Positions 52,556 to 59,699 of a stretch of DNA of 64,000 bases are shown here, one piece after another. The notes under the pieces were generated by a model, which was not told where the DNA came from, searched no databases, and was given only the letters and a program-made list of their open reading frames with translations. A program made the position numbers and the translations under genes. Numbering within the stretch: the stretch's first letter is position 1; the number at the start of each line of letters is the position of its first letter. This stretch comes from Agromyces luteolus. Lineage in GTDB: Bacteria > Actinomycetota > Actinomycetes > Actinomycetales > Microbacteriaceae. The stretch is taken from NCBI RefSeq assembly GCF_009729855.1, contig NZ_WODA01000007.1, forward strand, positions 62,001 to 126,000, in the 5' to 3' direction.

Positions 52556-53412
52556 GCCGCCTCGCCGTGCCCAAGACCTACAAGCTGTTCATCGGCGGCG
52601 CGTTCCCGCGCAGCGAGTCCGGTCGCACCTACGAGGTGCGCGCGGCCGACGGCGGGTTCCTCGCCAACGCCGCGAAGGCGTCGCGCAAGGACGCCCGCGA
52701 CGCCGTCGTGGCCGCGCGCGGCGCGGTCGCCGGGTGGGCCGGCGCCACCGCGTACAACCGCGGGCAGGTGCTGTACCGGATCGCCGAGCTCCTCGAGGGC
52801 CGTCGCGCCCAGTTCGTCGCCGAGATCGAGGAGGCGGAGGGCCTGACGCGCGCCCAGGCCGGCGCGCAGGTCGACGAGGCCGTCGACCGCTGGGTCTGGT
52901 ACGCCGGCTGGGCCGACAAGTTCGCCCAGGCCGCCGGCAACGCGAATCCGGTGGCGGGGCCCTACTTCAACATCTCCGTGCCCGAGCCGACCGGCGTCGT
53001 CGCCATCGTCGCACCGCAGGACTCCTCGCTCGTCGGGTTCGTCTCCGCGGTGGCCCCGGCGCTCGTGGCCGGCAACGCGGTGGTCGTGGTCGCGAGCGAG
53101 CGCTTCCCGCTCTCGGCGATCAGCCTCGCCGAGGTGCTCGCGACGAGCGACGTGCCGAAGGGCGTCGTCAACGTGCTCACGGGGTCGCCCGCCGAGATCG
53201 CGCCGTGGCTCGCGAGCCACGCCGACGTCAACGCGCTCGACCTGGTCGGCGCGGGCGAGCTCGACTGGGTCGACCTCGAGATCGCGGCGGCCGACACGCT
53301 GAAGCGGGTGCTGCGCCCCGAGCCGGGCCCGGATGCCGCGGCGCCCGCGCTCGACCGGATCGCCGCGTTCACCGAGACGAAGACGGTCTGGCACACGAAG
53401 AGCCTGCGGTAG
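52552..53412 (+). CDS. Half-length aldehyde dehydrogenase family protein lacking catalytic cysteine
   Basis: A 286-residue protein covering only the N-terminal coenzyme-binding half of the aldehyde dehydrogenase fold (KLFIGGAFPRSESGRTYEV to about VNVLTGSPAEIAPWL). A distinct end (LDRIAAFTETKTVWHTKSLR) replaces the catalytic domain. The nucleophilic cysteine and LELGG glutamate are absent. APQDSSLVGFVSAVAPALVAGNAVVV replaces the usual PWNFP loop. It is coupled by GTGA overlap to the full-length enzyme, so a structural or regulatory partner role is plausible. No remnant of the missing half lies downstream, which argues against a simple frameshift. Confidence 0.85.
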   Translation: MSRLAVPKTYKLFIGGAFPRSESGRTYEVRAADGGFLANAAKASRKDARDAVVAARGAVAGWAGATAYNRGQVLYRIAELLEGRRAQFVAEIEEAEGLTRAQAGAQVDEAVDRWVWYAGWADKFAQAAGNANPVAGPYFNISVPEPTGVVAIVAPQDSSLVGFVSAVAPALVAGNAVVVVASERFPLSAISLAEVLATSDVPKGVVNVLTGSPAEIAPWLASHADVNALDLVGAGELDWVDLEIAAADTLKRVLRPEPGPDAAAPALDRIAAFTETKTVWHTKSLR

Positions 53413-53422
53413 GCGGCCGCGC

Positions 53423-53662
53423 ATGTCCGGACGCGAGGGGGCTTCCGACGAACGCGGCCGGCTGGTCGCCGATCCGTTCGACTACCGGGTGACCGGGCAC
53501 GGCGCGGTGATCGTGCTGCGCGGCGGCCGTGCGGTGATGACCGTGGGCGGGCGCTCGGCCGCGAAGCTCGTGGCGGCGCTGCAACGTGCGGACGATTCAC
53601 AGGCGCAGCACCTCCTCGCCCGGGCGAGCGGGAACTATCGTCGGGGGAACGAGCACGGCTGA
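53423..53662 (+). CDS. Small conserved hypothetical protein
   Basis: A 79-residue protein. The core DPFDYRVTGHGAVIVLRGGRAVMTVGG followed by a short helical end (LVAALQRADDSQAQHLLARASGNYRRGNE) is a pattern I associate with a small protein common in Microbacteriaceae. Function is unknown. ATG 53423 is 10 nt after the half-ALDH stop; no strong ribosome binding site is visible, so it may depend on the upstream gene for translation. Confidence 0.72.
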   Translation: MSGREGASDERGRLVADPFDYRVTGHGAVIVLRGGRAVMTVGGRSAAKLVAALQRADDSQAQHLLARASGNYRRGNEHG

Positions 53663-53695
53663 CGCCGTGCGACGCCTGGCGAGGGGAGGACCGCC

Positions 53696-55201
53696 GTGCG
53701 GGTCCTGGTGACGGGGGCGACCGGCTACATCGGCGGTCGCCTCGTGCCGCGGCTCGTCGAGGCGGGACACGACGTCCGCGTCATCGTGCGCAGGCCCGAG
53801 CGGCTCCGCGACGTGCCGTGGGCCGGCGACGTCGAGGTCGTCCCCGGCGACCTGACGGATGCCGCGGCCGTCGATCGCGCGATGCGCGACGTCGAGGTCG
53901 TGTACTACCTCGTGCACTCGATGGGCGGACGCGGGGACTTCGAGGACCTGGAGCTCTCGATCGCGCGCAACGTCGCCGAGGGCGCCGCGCGCGGCGGCGC
54001 GCGACGGATCGTCTACCTGGGCGGGCTGCATCCGGCGTCGGGCCGCCTCTCGCGGCACCTCCGTTCGCGCGTGCGCGTGGGCGAGATCCTGCTCGCGTCC
54101 GGCGTGCCGACGATCGTCCTCCAGGCGGGCGTCGTGATCGGGTCGGGCTCGACGTCGTTCGAGATGATCCGGCACCTGACCGAGGTGCTGCCGTACATGC
54201 CCGCGCCCCGCTGGGTGCGCAACTTCATCCAGCCGATCGCCGTGCGCGACGTGCTGCACTACCTGATCCGCGCGGCCGAGGTCCCGCCCGAGGTGAATCG
54301 CGCGTTCGACATCGGCGGGCCCGACGTGTTCCGCTACGGCCAGCTCATGAACGGCTACGCCGTGGAGGCCGGACTCCACCAGCGTCCGATCGCCGCGCTC
54401 CCGGTCCTCACGCCGTGGCTGGCCGGGCAGTGGGTGAACCTCGTCACGCCGATCCCGCGGAGGATCGCGGTGCCGATCATCGAGTCGCTCCAGTTCGACT
54501 GCGTGACGCGGGAGCACGACATCGACCGGGTCATCCCGCCGCCGGACGAGGGACTGACGCCCTACCGTCGCGCGGTCCGGCTCGCCCTCGAGCGCGAGCA
54601 GGCGGGCGAGGTCGAGACGAGCTGGCGCAACGCCGAGGTCGAGGGGGCGCCGAGCGATCCGCTGCCGAGCGACCCGGACTGGGCCGGGCACACCGTGTAC
54701 ACCGACCATCGGGAGCGGCGCTCGAGCGCGCCCGTCGAGGCGCTGTGGGCGGTCATCGAGGGCGTCGGCGGCGAGAACGGCTGGTACTCGTTCCCGCTCG
54801 CGTGGGCCGTCCGGGGCTGGATCGACAAGCTCTTCGGCGGCGTCGGACTCCGCCGCGGCCGGCGCGACCCTGACATGCTCCACCCCGGTGACGCGGTCGA
54901 CTTCTGGCGCGTCGAGCGCATCGAGCGTCCGCGCTTCCTGCGCCTCCGGGCCGAGATGCGCGTGCCCGGGCGGGCCTGGCTCGAGCTGTCGGCCGAACCG
55001 GATGGCGCGGGCTCGCGCTACCGCCAGCGCGCCGTGTACTTCCCGAAGGGGCTCGCCGGGCGGCTCTACTGGTGGGCGGTCTTCCCGTTCCACGGGATCG
55101 TGTTCGCGGGCATGGCGAACCGCATCACGGCGGAGGCGGAGGCCGCGCCCGCGTCGGCATCGCGGCCCCTGGGCCGTGACGCGACGGAGCCGGAAAAGTA
55201 A
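53696..55201 (+). CDS. SDR/NmrA-type NAD(P)-binding protein with DUF2867 domain
   Basis: A 501-residue protein: an N-terminal atypical SDR domain (about 1-300) starting VLVTGATGYIGGRLVPRL, and a C-terminal DUF2867 domain (about 340-490, with WAVRGWIDKLFGGVGLRRGRR and WWAVFPFHGIVFAGM). The SDR-DUF2867 fusion is a known bacterial architecture of unknown role. GTG 53696 is preceded by GAGGGGAGGA. The stop codon TAA is unusual in this window and lies in the promoter of the phosphodiesterase gene. Confidence 0.9.
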   Translation: MRVLVTGATGYIGGRLVPRLVEAGHDVRVIVRRPERLRDVPWAGDVEVVPGDLTDAAAVDRAMRDVEVVYYLVHSMGGRGDFEDLELSIARNVAEGAARGGARRIVYLGGLHPASGRLSRHLRSRVRVGEILLASGVPTIVLQAGVVIGSGSTSFEMIRHLTEVLPYMPAPRWVRNFIQPIAVRDVLHYLIRAAEVPPEVNRAFDIGGPDVFRYGQLMNGYAVEAGLHQRPIAALPVLTPWLAGQWVNLVTPIPRRIAVPIIESLQFDCVTREHDIDRVIPPPDEGLTPYRRAVRLALEREQAGEVETSWRNAEVEGAPSDPLPSDPDWAGHTVYTDHRERRSSAPVEALWAVIEGVGGENGWYSFPLAWAVRGWIDKLFGGVGLRRGRRDPDMLHPGDAVDFWRVERIERPRFLRLRAEMRVPGRAWLELSAEPDGAGSRYRQRAVYFPKGLAGRLYWWAVFPFHGIVFAGMANRITAEAEAAPASASRPLGRDATEPEK

Positions 55202-55228
55202 CGAATCGGTAACGGCCTTTGCTAGGGT
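55198..55228 (+). promoter_or_regulatory. Promoter of glycerophosphodiesterase gene with 11-bp phased direct repeat
   Basis: GTAACG occurs at 55198-55203 and 55209-55214, 11 bp apart, as in PHO-box-type activator sites. TAGGGT (55223-55228) is a likely -10 box. The first repeat overlaps the stop codon of the upstream gene. Confidence 0.4.
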
Positions 55229-55240
55229 GGCCTGCACGGT

Positions 55241-55260
55241 CCCGCGCAAGGAGGCGCGGG
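55241..55260 (+). promoter_or_regulatory. Leader hairpin displaying AAGGAG in its loop
   Basis: CCCGCGC (55241-55247) pairs perfectly with GCGCGGG (55254-55260). The 6-nt loop is AAGGAG, an ideal anti-16S sequence, 26 nt before the GTG start. It would lie at the very 5' end of the mRNA. Confidence 0.4.
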
Positions 55261-55279
55261 TCGTGGAAAGGCCCCCTCC

Positions 55280-56227
55280 GTGCGTCCCACCCGAGACGCG
55301 GTCGACCCAGCGACCGCGACCCCCGCTCGACCCGATGCCCGCACCCTCGCCCGTCCGCCCCGCCCGCTCGTCCGCGTCCCGCTCGCGGTGGCGGGCATGG
55401 TCGCGATCGCCGCCGCGCTGTGGGGCGTCTCGACGCCGGCGGACGTCTACGCGATCGACGTGTTCGGCGCGCTCCGCCAGCCCGGCGACGCCGCCGCGAT
55501 CATCGGCCACCGCGGCGACCGATCCCAGGCGCCCGAGAACACGATGCCCGCACTGGAGCTCGCGATGGACGGACTCGCCTACGTCGAGACCGACGTGCGA
55601 CTCACCCGCGACGGCGTGCCGGTGCTCTTCCACGACACCGACCTCGAGCGGATCGCCGGGCGCGACGCCCGGGTCGAGGACCTCGACCTGGAACGGCTCG
55701 AGCGCATCGACGCCGGCGCCTGGTACTCGTCCGAGTGGGCGGGCGAGCGCATCCCCACCCTCGAGGCGTTCCTGGTGGCGCTCGCGGAGCGCGAGGACGC
55801 GCGCGCGCTCGTCGAACTCAAGGCCGACTGGACCCCGGGCGAGGTCCGGACCGTGCTCGACCTCGTCGAACGGCACGGGCTCCGCGGCCGGGTCGTCCTG
55901 CAGAGCTTCAGCATCGAGACCCTGCAGTCCATCCAGCGCGTCTCGCCGACCACCCCGCGGATCATGCTGATCCGGGAACTCCCGGCCGACCCGGTGCCCC
56001 TCGCCGAGCAGCTCGGCCTCATCGGGTTCGGCACGACCGCGGCATCCGTCACCGCGGCGCCCGAGGCCATCGACGCCGCGCACGAGGCCGGCATCGCCGT
56101 GCTCTGCTACACCCTCAACAGCCAGGATCGCTGGCAGGAGGTCAGCGCGCTCGGCGTCGACGGGATCATCACCGACCAGCCGAGCGACCTCGACGCGTGG
56201 ATCGCCTCGACCGCGCCGGGCACGTGA
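55280..56227 (+). CDS. Glycerophosphodiester phosphodiesterase, membrane-anchored
   Basis: Hydrolyses glycerophosphodiesters to glycerol 3-phosphate and an alcohol. The protein has 315 residues. An N-terminal Arg/Pro-rich tail and one hydrophobic segment (31-50) anchor it with the catalytic domain outside. GDPD motifs are IIGHRGDRSQAPENT (75-89), with catalytic His and metal-binding Glu/Asp, VETDVRLTRDG, LFHDTDLERI, LVELK and GIITDQPSDL. The GTG start has GGAAAGG upstream but with long spacing. Its promoter has a phased direct repeat, suggestive of phosphate control. Confidence 0.92.
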   Translation: MRPTRDAVDPATATPARPDARTLARPPRPLVRVPLAVAGMVAIAAALWGVSTPADVYAIDVFGALRQPGDAAAIIGHRGDRSQAPENTMPALELAMDGLAYVETDVRLTRDGVPVLFHDTDLERIAGRDARVEDLDLERLERIDAGAWYSSEWAGERIPTLEAFLVALAEREDARALVELKADWTPGEVRTVLDLVERHGLRGRVVLQSFSIETLQSIQRVSPTTPRIMLIRELPADPVPLAEQLGLIGFGTTAASVTAAPEAIDAAHEAGIAVLCYTLNSQDRWQEVSALGVDGIITDQPSDLDAWIASTAPGT

Positions 56228-56255
56228 CCCGCCGCGTCCGCATCGCCGACGGCCG

Positions 56256-56807
56256 TCAGCGGAGCACGACCACGTCGGCGCCGAGGCGCGCTGCGGCCTC
56301 CGCGAACGTCGCGTGCATGCGCTCGGAGAACAGGACGAAGCGCACGAGGCCCGGCGCGGCGGCCGCGGCCGTGGCGGTGGCGACGGCGACCTCGGCCGCG
56401 TCGTGCGCCGGCCATCCGTAGACGCCCGCCGACACGGCGGGGAGGGCGACGGATGCCGCGCCGAGCTCGGCCGCGAGCGCGAGCGAGTTGCGGTACGCGT
56501 CCTCGAGGAGCGCCCGTCGGCGCACCGCCTCGGGGCCCTCGCCCGGCCACACCGGCCCGACGGTGTGCACGACCCAGCGGGCGGCGAGCCGCCCGCCGGT
56601 CGTCGCCACCGCCCGGCCCGTCGGCAGGCCGTCGGGCAGCGTCGTCGCCCGCAGCCGCCGGCACTCGGCGAGGATCTCCGGGCCGCCCGCCCGGTGGATG
56701 GCGCCGTCGACCCCGCCGCCGCCGAGCAGCGACGAGTTGGCCGCGTTCACGATCGCGTCGACGCGCTCGAGCGTGAGGTCGCCCGTGACCAGCTCGATGC
56801 GCGTCAC
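56256..56807 (-). CDS. Macro domain protein (O-acetyl-ADP-ribose deacetylase type)
   Basis: A 183-residue single macro domain. It starts [39 protein letters not shown], the ADP-ribose-binding loop 1 of the YmdB/MacroD class. Loop 2 is [20 protein letters not shown]. Family enzymes remove O-acetyl-ADP-ribose or ADP-ribosyl groups. The gene follows the CsoR-type regulator gene by 7 nt on the same strand, so both are probably one transcript. Confidence 0.92.
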   Translation of the reverse strand: MTRIELVTGDLTLERVDAIVNAANSSLLGGGGVDGAIHRAGGPEILAECRRLRATTLPDGLPTGRAVATTGGRLAARWVVHTVGPVWPGEGPEAVRRRALLEDAYRNSLALAAELGAASVALPAVSAGVYGWPAHDAAEVAVATATAAAAAPGLVRFVLFSERMHATFAEAAARLGADVVVLR

Positions 56808-56814
56808 GGGGCGA

Positions 56815-57093
56815 TCAGCCCCGGTTGTTCGAGAGCTCGAAGATGCGCACCAGCTCGGCGACGGCCTCCTCGCGCTGGTCGCCGCCCTGCTCGTACATGT
56901 GCGAGACGTGGGTGCGCAGGTGGTTCTCGACGAGGAGCTTGTTGAGCGACCCGAGGGACTTCTGGACCGCGAGCGACAGCGTGATGATGTCGATGCAGTA
57001 GTCGTCGTTCTCGATCATCTTCTCGATGCCCCTGAGCTGGCCCTCGATGATCTTCGTGCGGTGCAGCGCCCGCTTCTTGATGTCCTCGATCAC
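56815..57093 (-). CDS. CsoR/RcnR family metal-sensing repressor
   Basis: A 92-residue all-helical DUF156 repressor. The metal-site positions read Cys33 (DYCIDI), His58 and His62 (NHLRTH). That is a Cys-His-His set like the nickel/cobalt sensor RcnR, rather than the Cys-His-Cys of copper-sensing CsoR. GTG 57093 is chosen because TATCCT ends 6 nt upstream (leaderless) and the family begins with short sequence before [15 protein letters not shown]. The frame is open further upstream but without coding character. A macro domain gene follows in the same unit. Confidence 0.9.
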   Translation of the reverse strand: MIEDIKKRALHRTKIIEGQLRGIEKMIENDDYCIDIITLSLAVQKSLGSLNKLLVENHLRTHVSHMYEQGGDQREEAVAELVRIFELSNNRG

Positions 57094-57099
57094 CCCGTC

Positions 57100-57105
57100 A
57101 GGATA
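57100..57105 (-). promoter_or_regulatory. -10 box of leaderless CsoR-type gene
   Basis: TATCCT on the minus strand, 6-nt spacer GACGGG, then GTG 57093. Confidence 0.5.
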
Positions 57106-57212
57106 CGCCCGGCCGCCATACCCTGCGCCGTATCCGCCCGGCGGCGTCGCGGCCGGGCCGTGCCGACCTCGTCGGGGTGCGGGGACGGATGACGCGGAGG
57201 CGCCCCGTTCGC

Positions 57213-57218
57213 TAGCGT
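57213..57218 (+). promoter_or_regulatory. -10 box of leaderless DUF2207 gene
   Basis: TAGCGT, 6-nt spacer, then ATG 57225. This favours ATG 57225 over the in-frame GTG at 57219. Confidence 0.5.
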
Positions 57219-57224
57219 GTGCGC

Positions 57225-59183
57225 ATGACGACCCCGCGTCCGACCGGTCGGCGACCGCTCCTCGTCGCAGCGAGCGCACTGGCGGCGCTCGTGCTGGGAA
57301 TCGGCCCTGCGGCGTCCGCGGCCGCGGTCGCGGACTCGCCGATGCGGTCGATCGCCGAACCGGTCGCTGCGATCCGCGCCGACGTCGACGACTTCGTGTT
57401 CGCGAGCTTCGACGCCGTGTACGAGCTCGGCCGCGACGACGGCGGCCGATCCACGCTCCGGACGACCGAGACGCTGGTCGCCGTCTTCCCCGAGATCGAC
57501 CAGAACCGCGGCATCCGTCGCGCCATCCCGCGCAACTACGACGGGCATCCGACCGACGTCCGCGTCCGGTCGGTGTTCGACGAGGACGGCGCGTCGCGTT
57601 CCTTCGAGACCGAGCGGAGCGAGGACGGGGAGTTCGAGCTCGTCACGATCGCCGCCGACGACTTCGTCCACGGCGAGCAGACCTACGTGATCACCTACGA
57701 CCAGCGCAACGTCACGTTCGACCCCGACGACCTCGACCTGCAGGAGTTCTACTGGGACGTCAACGGCACCGGCTGGCGCCAGCCGTTCGGCGTCGTCCGG
57801 GCCGAGGTGCGCCTGGAGCCCGACCTGGTCGAGGCGTTCACGGGCGACGTGGCGTGCTACAGCGGCTACGAGGGCTCCGGCACGCCGTGCGCGAGCCTCG
57901 AGGTGCAGCCCGACGGCGAGCCCGTGGTGCTCGCGCGGGCCGAGGCGCTCGGCCCGTACCAGAACCTGACCGTCGCGCTCGGCTTCCGGCCGGGCACGTT
58001 CGAGCCGCGCGACGAGCGGTTCACGTCGTCTCCGGCGGCCATGACCTCGCTCGTGGGCGCGCTCGCGGCCGTCGCGGTCGCGATCACCGCGGGCGTCATG
58101 CGCGCCACGCGCTGGCGCGACCACCCCGGCCGGGGCCTGATCATCGCCGAGTACGAGCCGCCCGAGCGGCTCACGCTCATGGAGGCGGCCGACCTCGTCA
58201 AGGCGGCGTCGAAGGGCATCACGGCGACGCTCCTCGCCGAGGCCGTCGATCGCCGCGTCCGGGTCATCGAGTCCGGCTCGCGCAAGTACTCGGTCCAGCT
58301 CGCGGCGCCCATCGAGGGCGCCGACCGCGACGCGACCGCCGTCCTCCGGGCCCTCTTCGGGCCGATGGCGCCGATCGGGTCGCGACGCGACCTGAGGTCG
58401 CGGGATGCCGCGCTCGGCACGAAGCTCGCCCGGCTGCGGACCTCGGTGCACTCCCGGGTCGAGCGGGAGGGACTGCGGCGCAAGCCCGATCGCGGCCTGC
58501 GCGGGCTGCTGTCGCTGCTCGCGATCGGGGCCGCGGTGCTCGCCGCCATCTTCGGGTTCATCGCCCTCGACGAGCGCATGGGCGGCGGATGGCCGTGGCT
58601 CACGATGCTCGTCGCCGGCGCCGCGGTGTTCGTCACCTTCGGCCTCGTCGGCGTCGTACGACCGCTCACGGAGCGCGGCCGCGCGCTGCGCGACCACCTC
58701 GAGGGCCTCCGGGAGTACATCCGGCTCGCCGAGGCAGATCGCCTCCGCGTGCTCCAGTCGCCGACCGGAGCGGAGCGGACGCCGATGCCGGCGCTCGACA
58801 TCCCGCCGCCTGCGCCCGGCACGATCCCGACCGGCCGGCCGGCGCCGATCGGGAGCCGGCCGATCCGGGCGGACGGGACCCCGGACCCCGAGGCCGTGCT
58901 GCGCCTGAACGAGCGGCTCCTGCCGTACTCGGTGCTCTTCGGGATGGAGCGCGAGTGGAGCCAGGTGCTCGCCGCGCTGTACGCCCAGCAGGGCCGCGAG
59001 CCCGACTGGTACTCGGGTCGGAGCGGCTTCCACGCCGGGTACTTCGCCGCGAGCGTGAGTTCCTTCAGCAGCGTGTCCAGCACGAACTGGTCGGGATCCT
59101 CCTCGAACTCGTCGTCGGGCGGCTCGAGCGGCGGCGGGTCGTCCGGTGGAGGCGGCGGCGGCGGGGGCGGCGGCGGCGTCTGA
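57225..59183 (+). CDS. DUF2207 domain-containing membrane protein
   Basis: A 652-residue protein. The signal peptide (about 1-37) ends near AASAAAVA. An extracytoplasmic DUF2207 domain (about 50-260) includes IRRAIPRNYDGHPTDV and YDQRNVTFDPDDLDLQEFYWD. A membrane helix lies near 275-295, with a cytoplasmic region around YEPPERLTLMEAADLVKAASKGITATLLAEA. Two more helices fall at about 425-475, and a Ser/Gly-rich tail ends in eleven glycines and valine. This layout is standard for DUF2207. Function is unknown. Confidence 0.9.
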   Translation: MTTPRPTGRRPLLVAASALAALVLGIGPAASAAAVADSPMRSIAEPVAAIRADVDDFVFASFDAVYELGRDDGGRSTLRTTETLVAVFPEIDQNRGIRRAIPRNYDGHPTDVRVRSVFDEDGASRSFETERSEDGEFELVTIAADDFVHGEQTYVITYDQRNVTFDPDDLDLQEFYWDVNGTGWRQPFGVVRAEVRLEPDLVEAFTGDVACYSGYEGSGTPCASLEVQPDGEPVVLARAEALGPYQNLTVALGFRPGTFEPRDERFTSSPAAMTSLVGALAAVAVAITAGVMRATRWRDHPGRGLIIAEYEPPERLTLMEAADLVKAASKGITATLLAEAVDRRVRVIESGSRKYSVQLAAPIEGADRDATAVLRALFGPMAPIGSRRDLRSRDAALGTKLARLRTSVHSRVEREGLRRKPDRGLRGLLSLLAIGAAVLAAIFGFIALDERMGGGWPWLTMLVAGAAVFVTFGLVGVVRPLTERGRALRDHLEGLREYIRLAEADRLRVLQSPTGAERTPMPALDIPPPAPGTIPTGRPAPIGSRPIRADGTPDPEAVLRLNERLLPYSVLFGMEREWSQVLAALYAQQGREPDWYSGRSGFHAGYFAASVSSFSSVSSTNWSGSSSNSSSGGSSGGGSSGGGGGGGGGGGV

Positions 59184-59193
59184 CCCCGCCCGC

Positions 59194-59406
59194 TCAGACC
59201 TCGTCGGCGGCGGGAGCGCGCTCGTCCGGCAGCACCACGCGGCGCTCGGCGTCGATGCCGACCACGTCGTCGTCGGAGTCCTCGCCGGTCGGACGCTCGT
59301 CCTCGTCCTCGTCGGGTGCGGGCTCGGGCGGGAGCTCGCCGTCCTGCGCGACCTGGAACTCGTGATCGTCGGCGATGCCTCCGCCGACCCCCGTCGACTC
59401 GTCCAT
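59194..59406 (-). CDS. Small acidic protein of unknown function
   Basis: A 70-residue Asp/Glu/Pro-rich protein with no recognised domain; DEDEDERPTGEDSDDD in the middle and ERRVVLPDERAPAADEV at the end. ATG 59406 is exactly 6 nt after a minus-strand TACGCT box, which supports a real leaderless gene. It is convergent with the DUF2207 gene, 10 nt apart. Confidence 0.65.
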   Translation of the reverse strand: MDESTGVGGGIADDHEFQVAQDGELPPEPAPDEDEDERPTGEDSDDDVVGIDAERRVVLPDERAPAADEV

Positions 59407-59699
59407 GGCACGAGCGTAGCCCCAGCGCGCGGCCCTCCGACAGGGCCGAGGTCCCGGCACGCCGGGCGCACCCCATCGCTCGCATTCGCGCCGATCGCGC
59501 CACGGCGCGTAGAATGGCCGCGGCGCTCGACGGATCCATCCACGGACCGACGGCTGGGGGAACTCGCTCCGCCATGCTCGGCCTCTCCGGATCCGGCGCA
59601 CCGCGACGGCCTCGACGTCCGATCCCGTCATCCCGGTGCCGACCACTCGCCCGTGGTGCCGAGCGCCCGATCGCATCGGGCCCAGACAGGGGAGGACCA
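59407..59699. other. Intergenic leader region upstream of helicase gene
   Basis: Nearly 300 bases without a convincing gene. It holds the minus-strand promoter at 59413-59418 and a plus-strand TAGAAT -10 candidate at 59510-59515, which gives the helicase mRNA a leader of roughly 180 nt. I see no recognisable riboswitch in it. Confidence 0.45.
59413..59418 (-). promoter_or_regulatory. -10 box of leaderless small acidic protein gene
   Basis: TACGCT on the minus strand, 6-nt spacer, then ATG 59406. Confidence 0.5.

Noticed and set aside
52552-53412. Half-length aldehyde dehydrogenase as a frameshifted pseudogene
   Set aside because: No second half of the fold is found in any frame downstream; a conserved small gene starts 10 nt after the stop, and the frame is clean.
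55263-55970. Alternative gene starting at GTG 55263 just after the AAGGAG hairpin
   Set aside because: The frame runs through the phosphodiesterase gene as an Arg/Ser/Pro-rich shadow without any motif.
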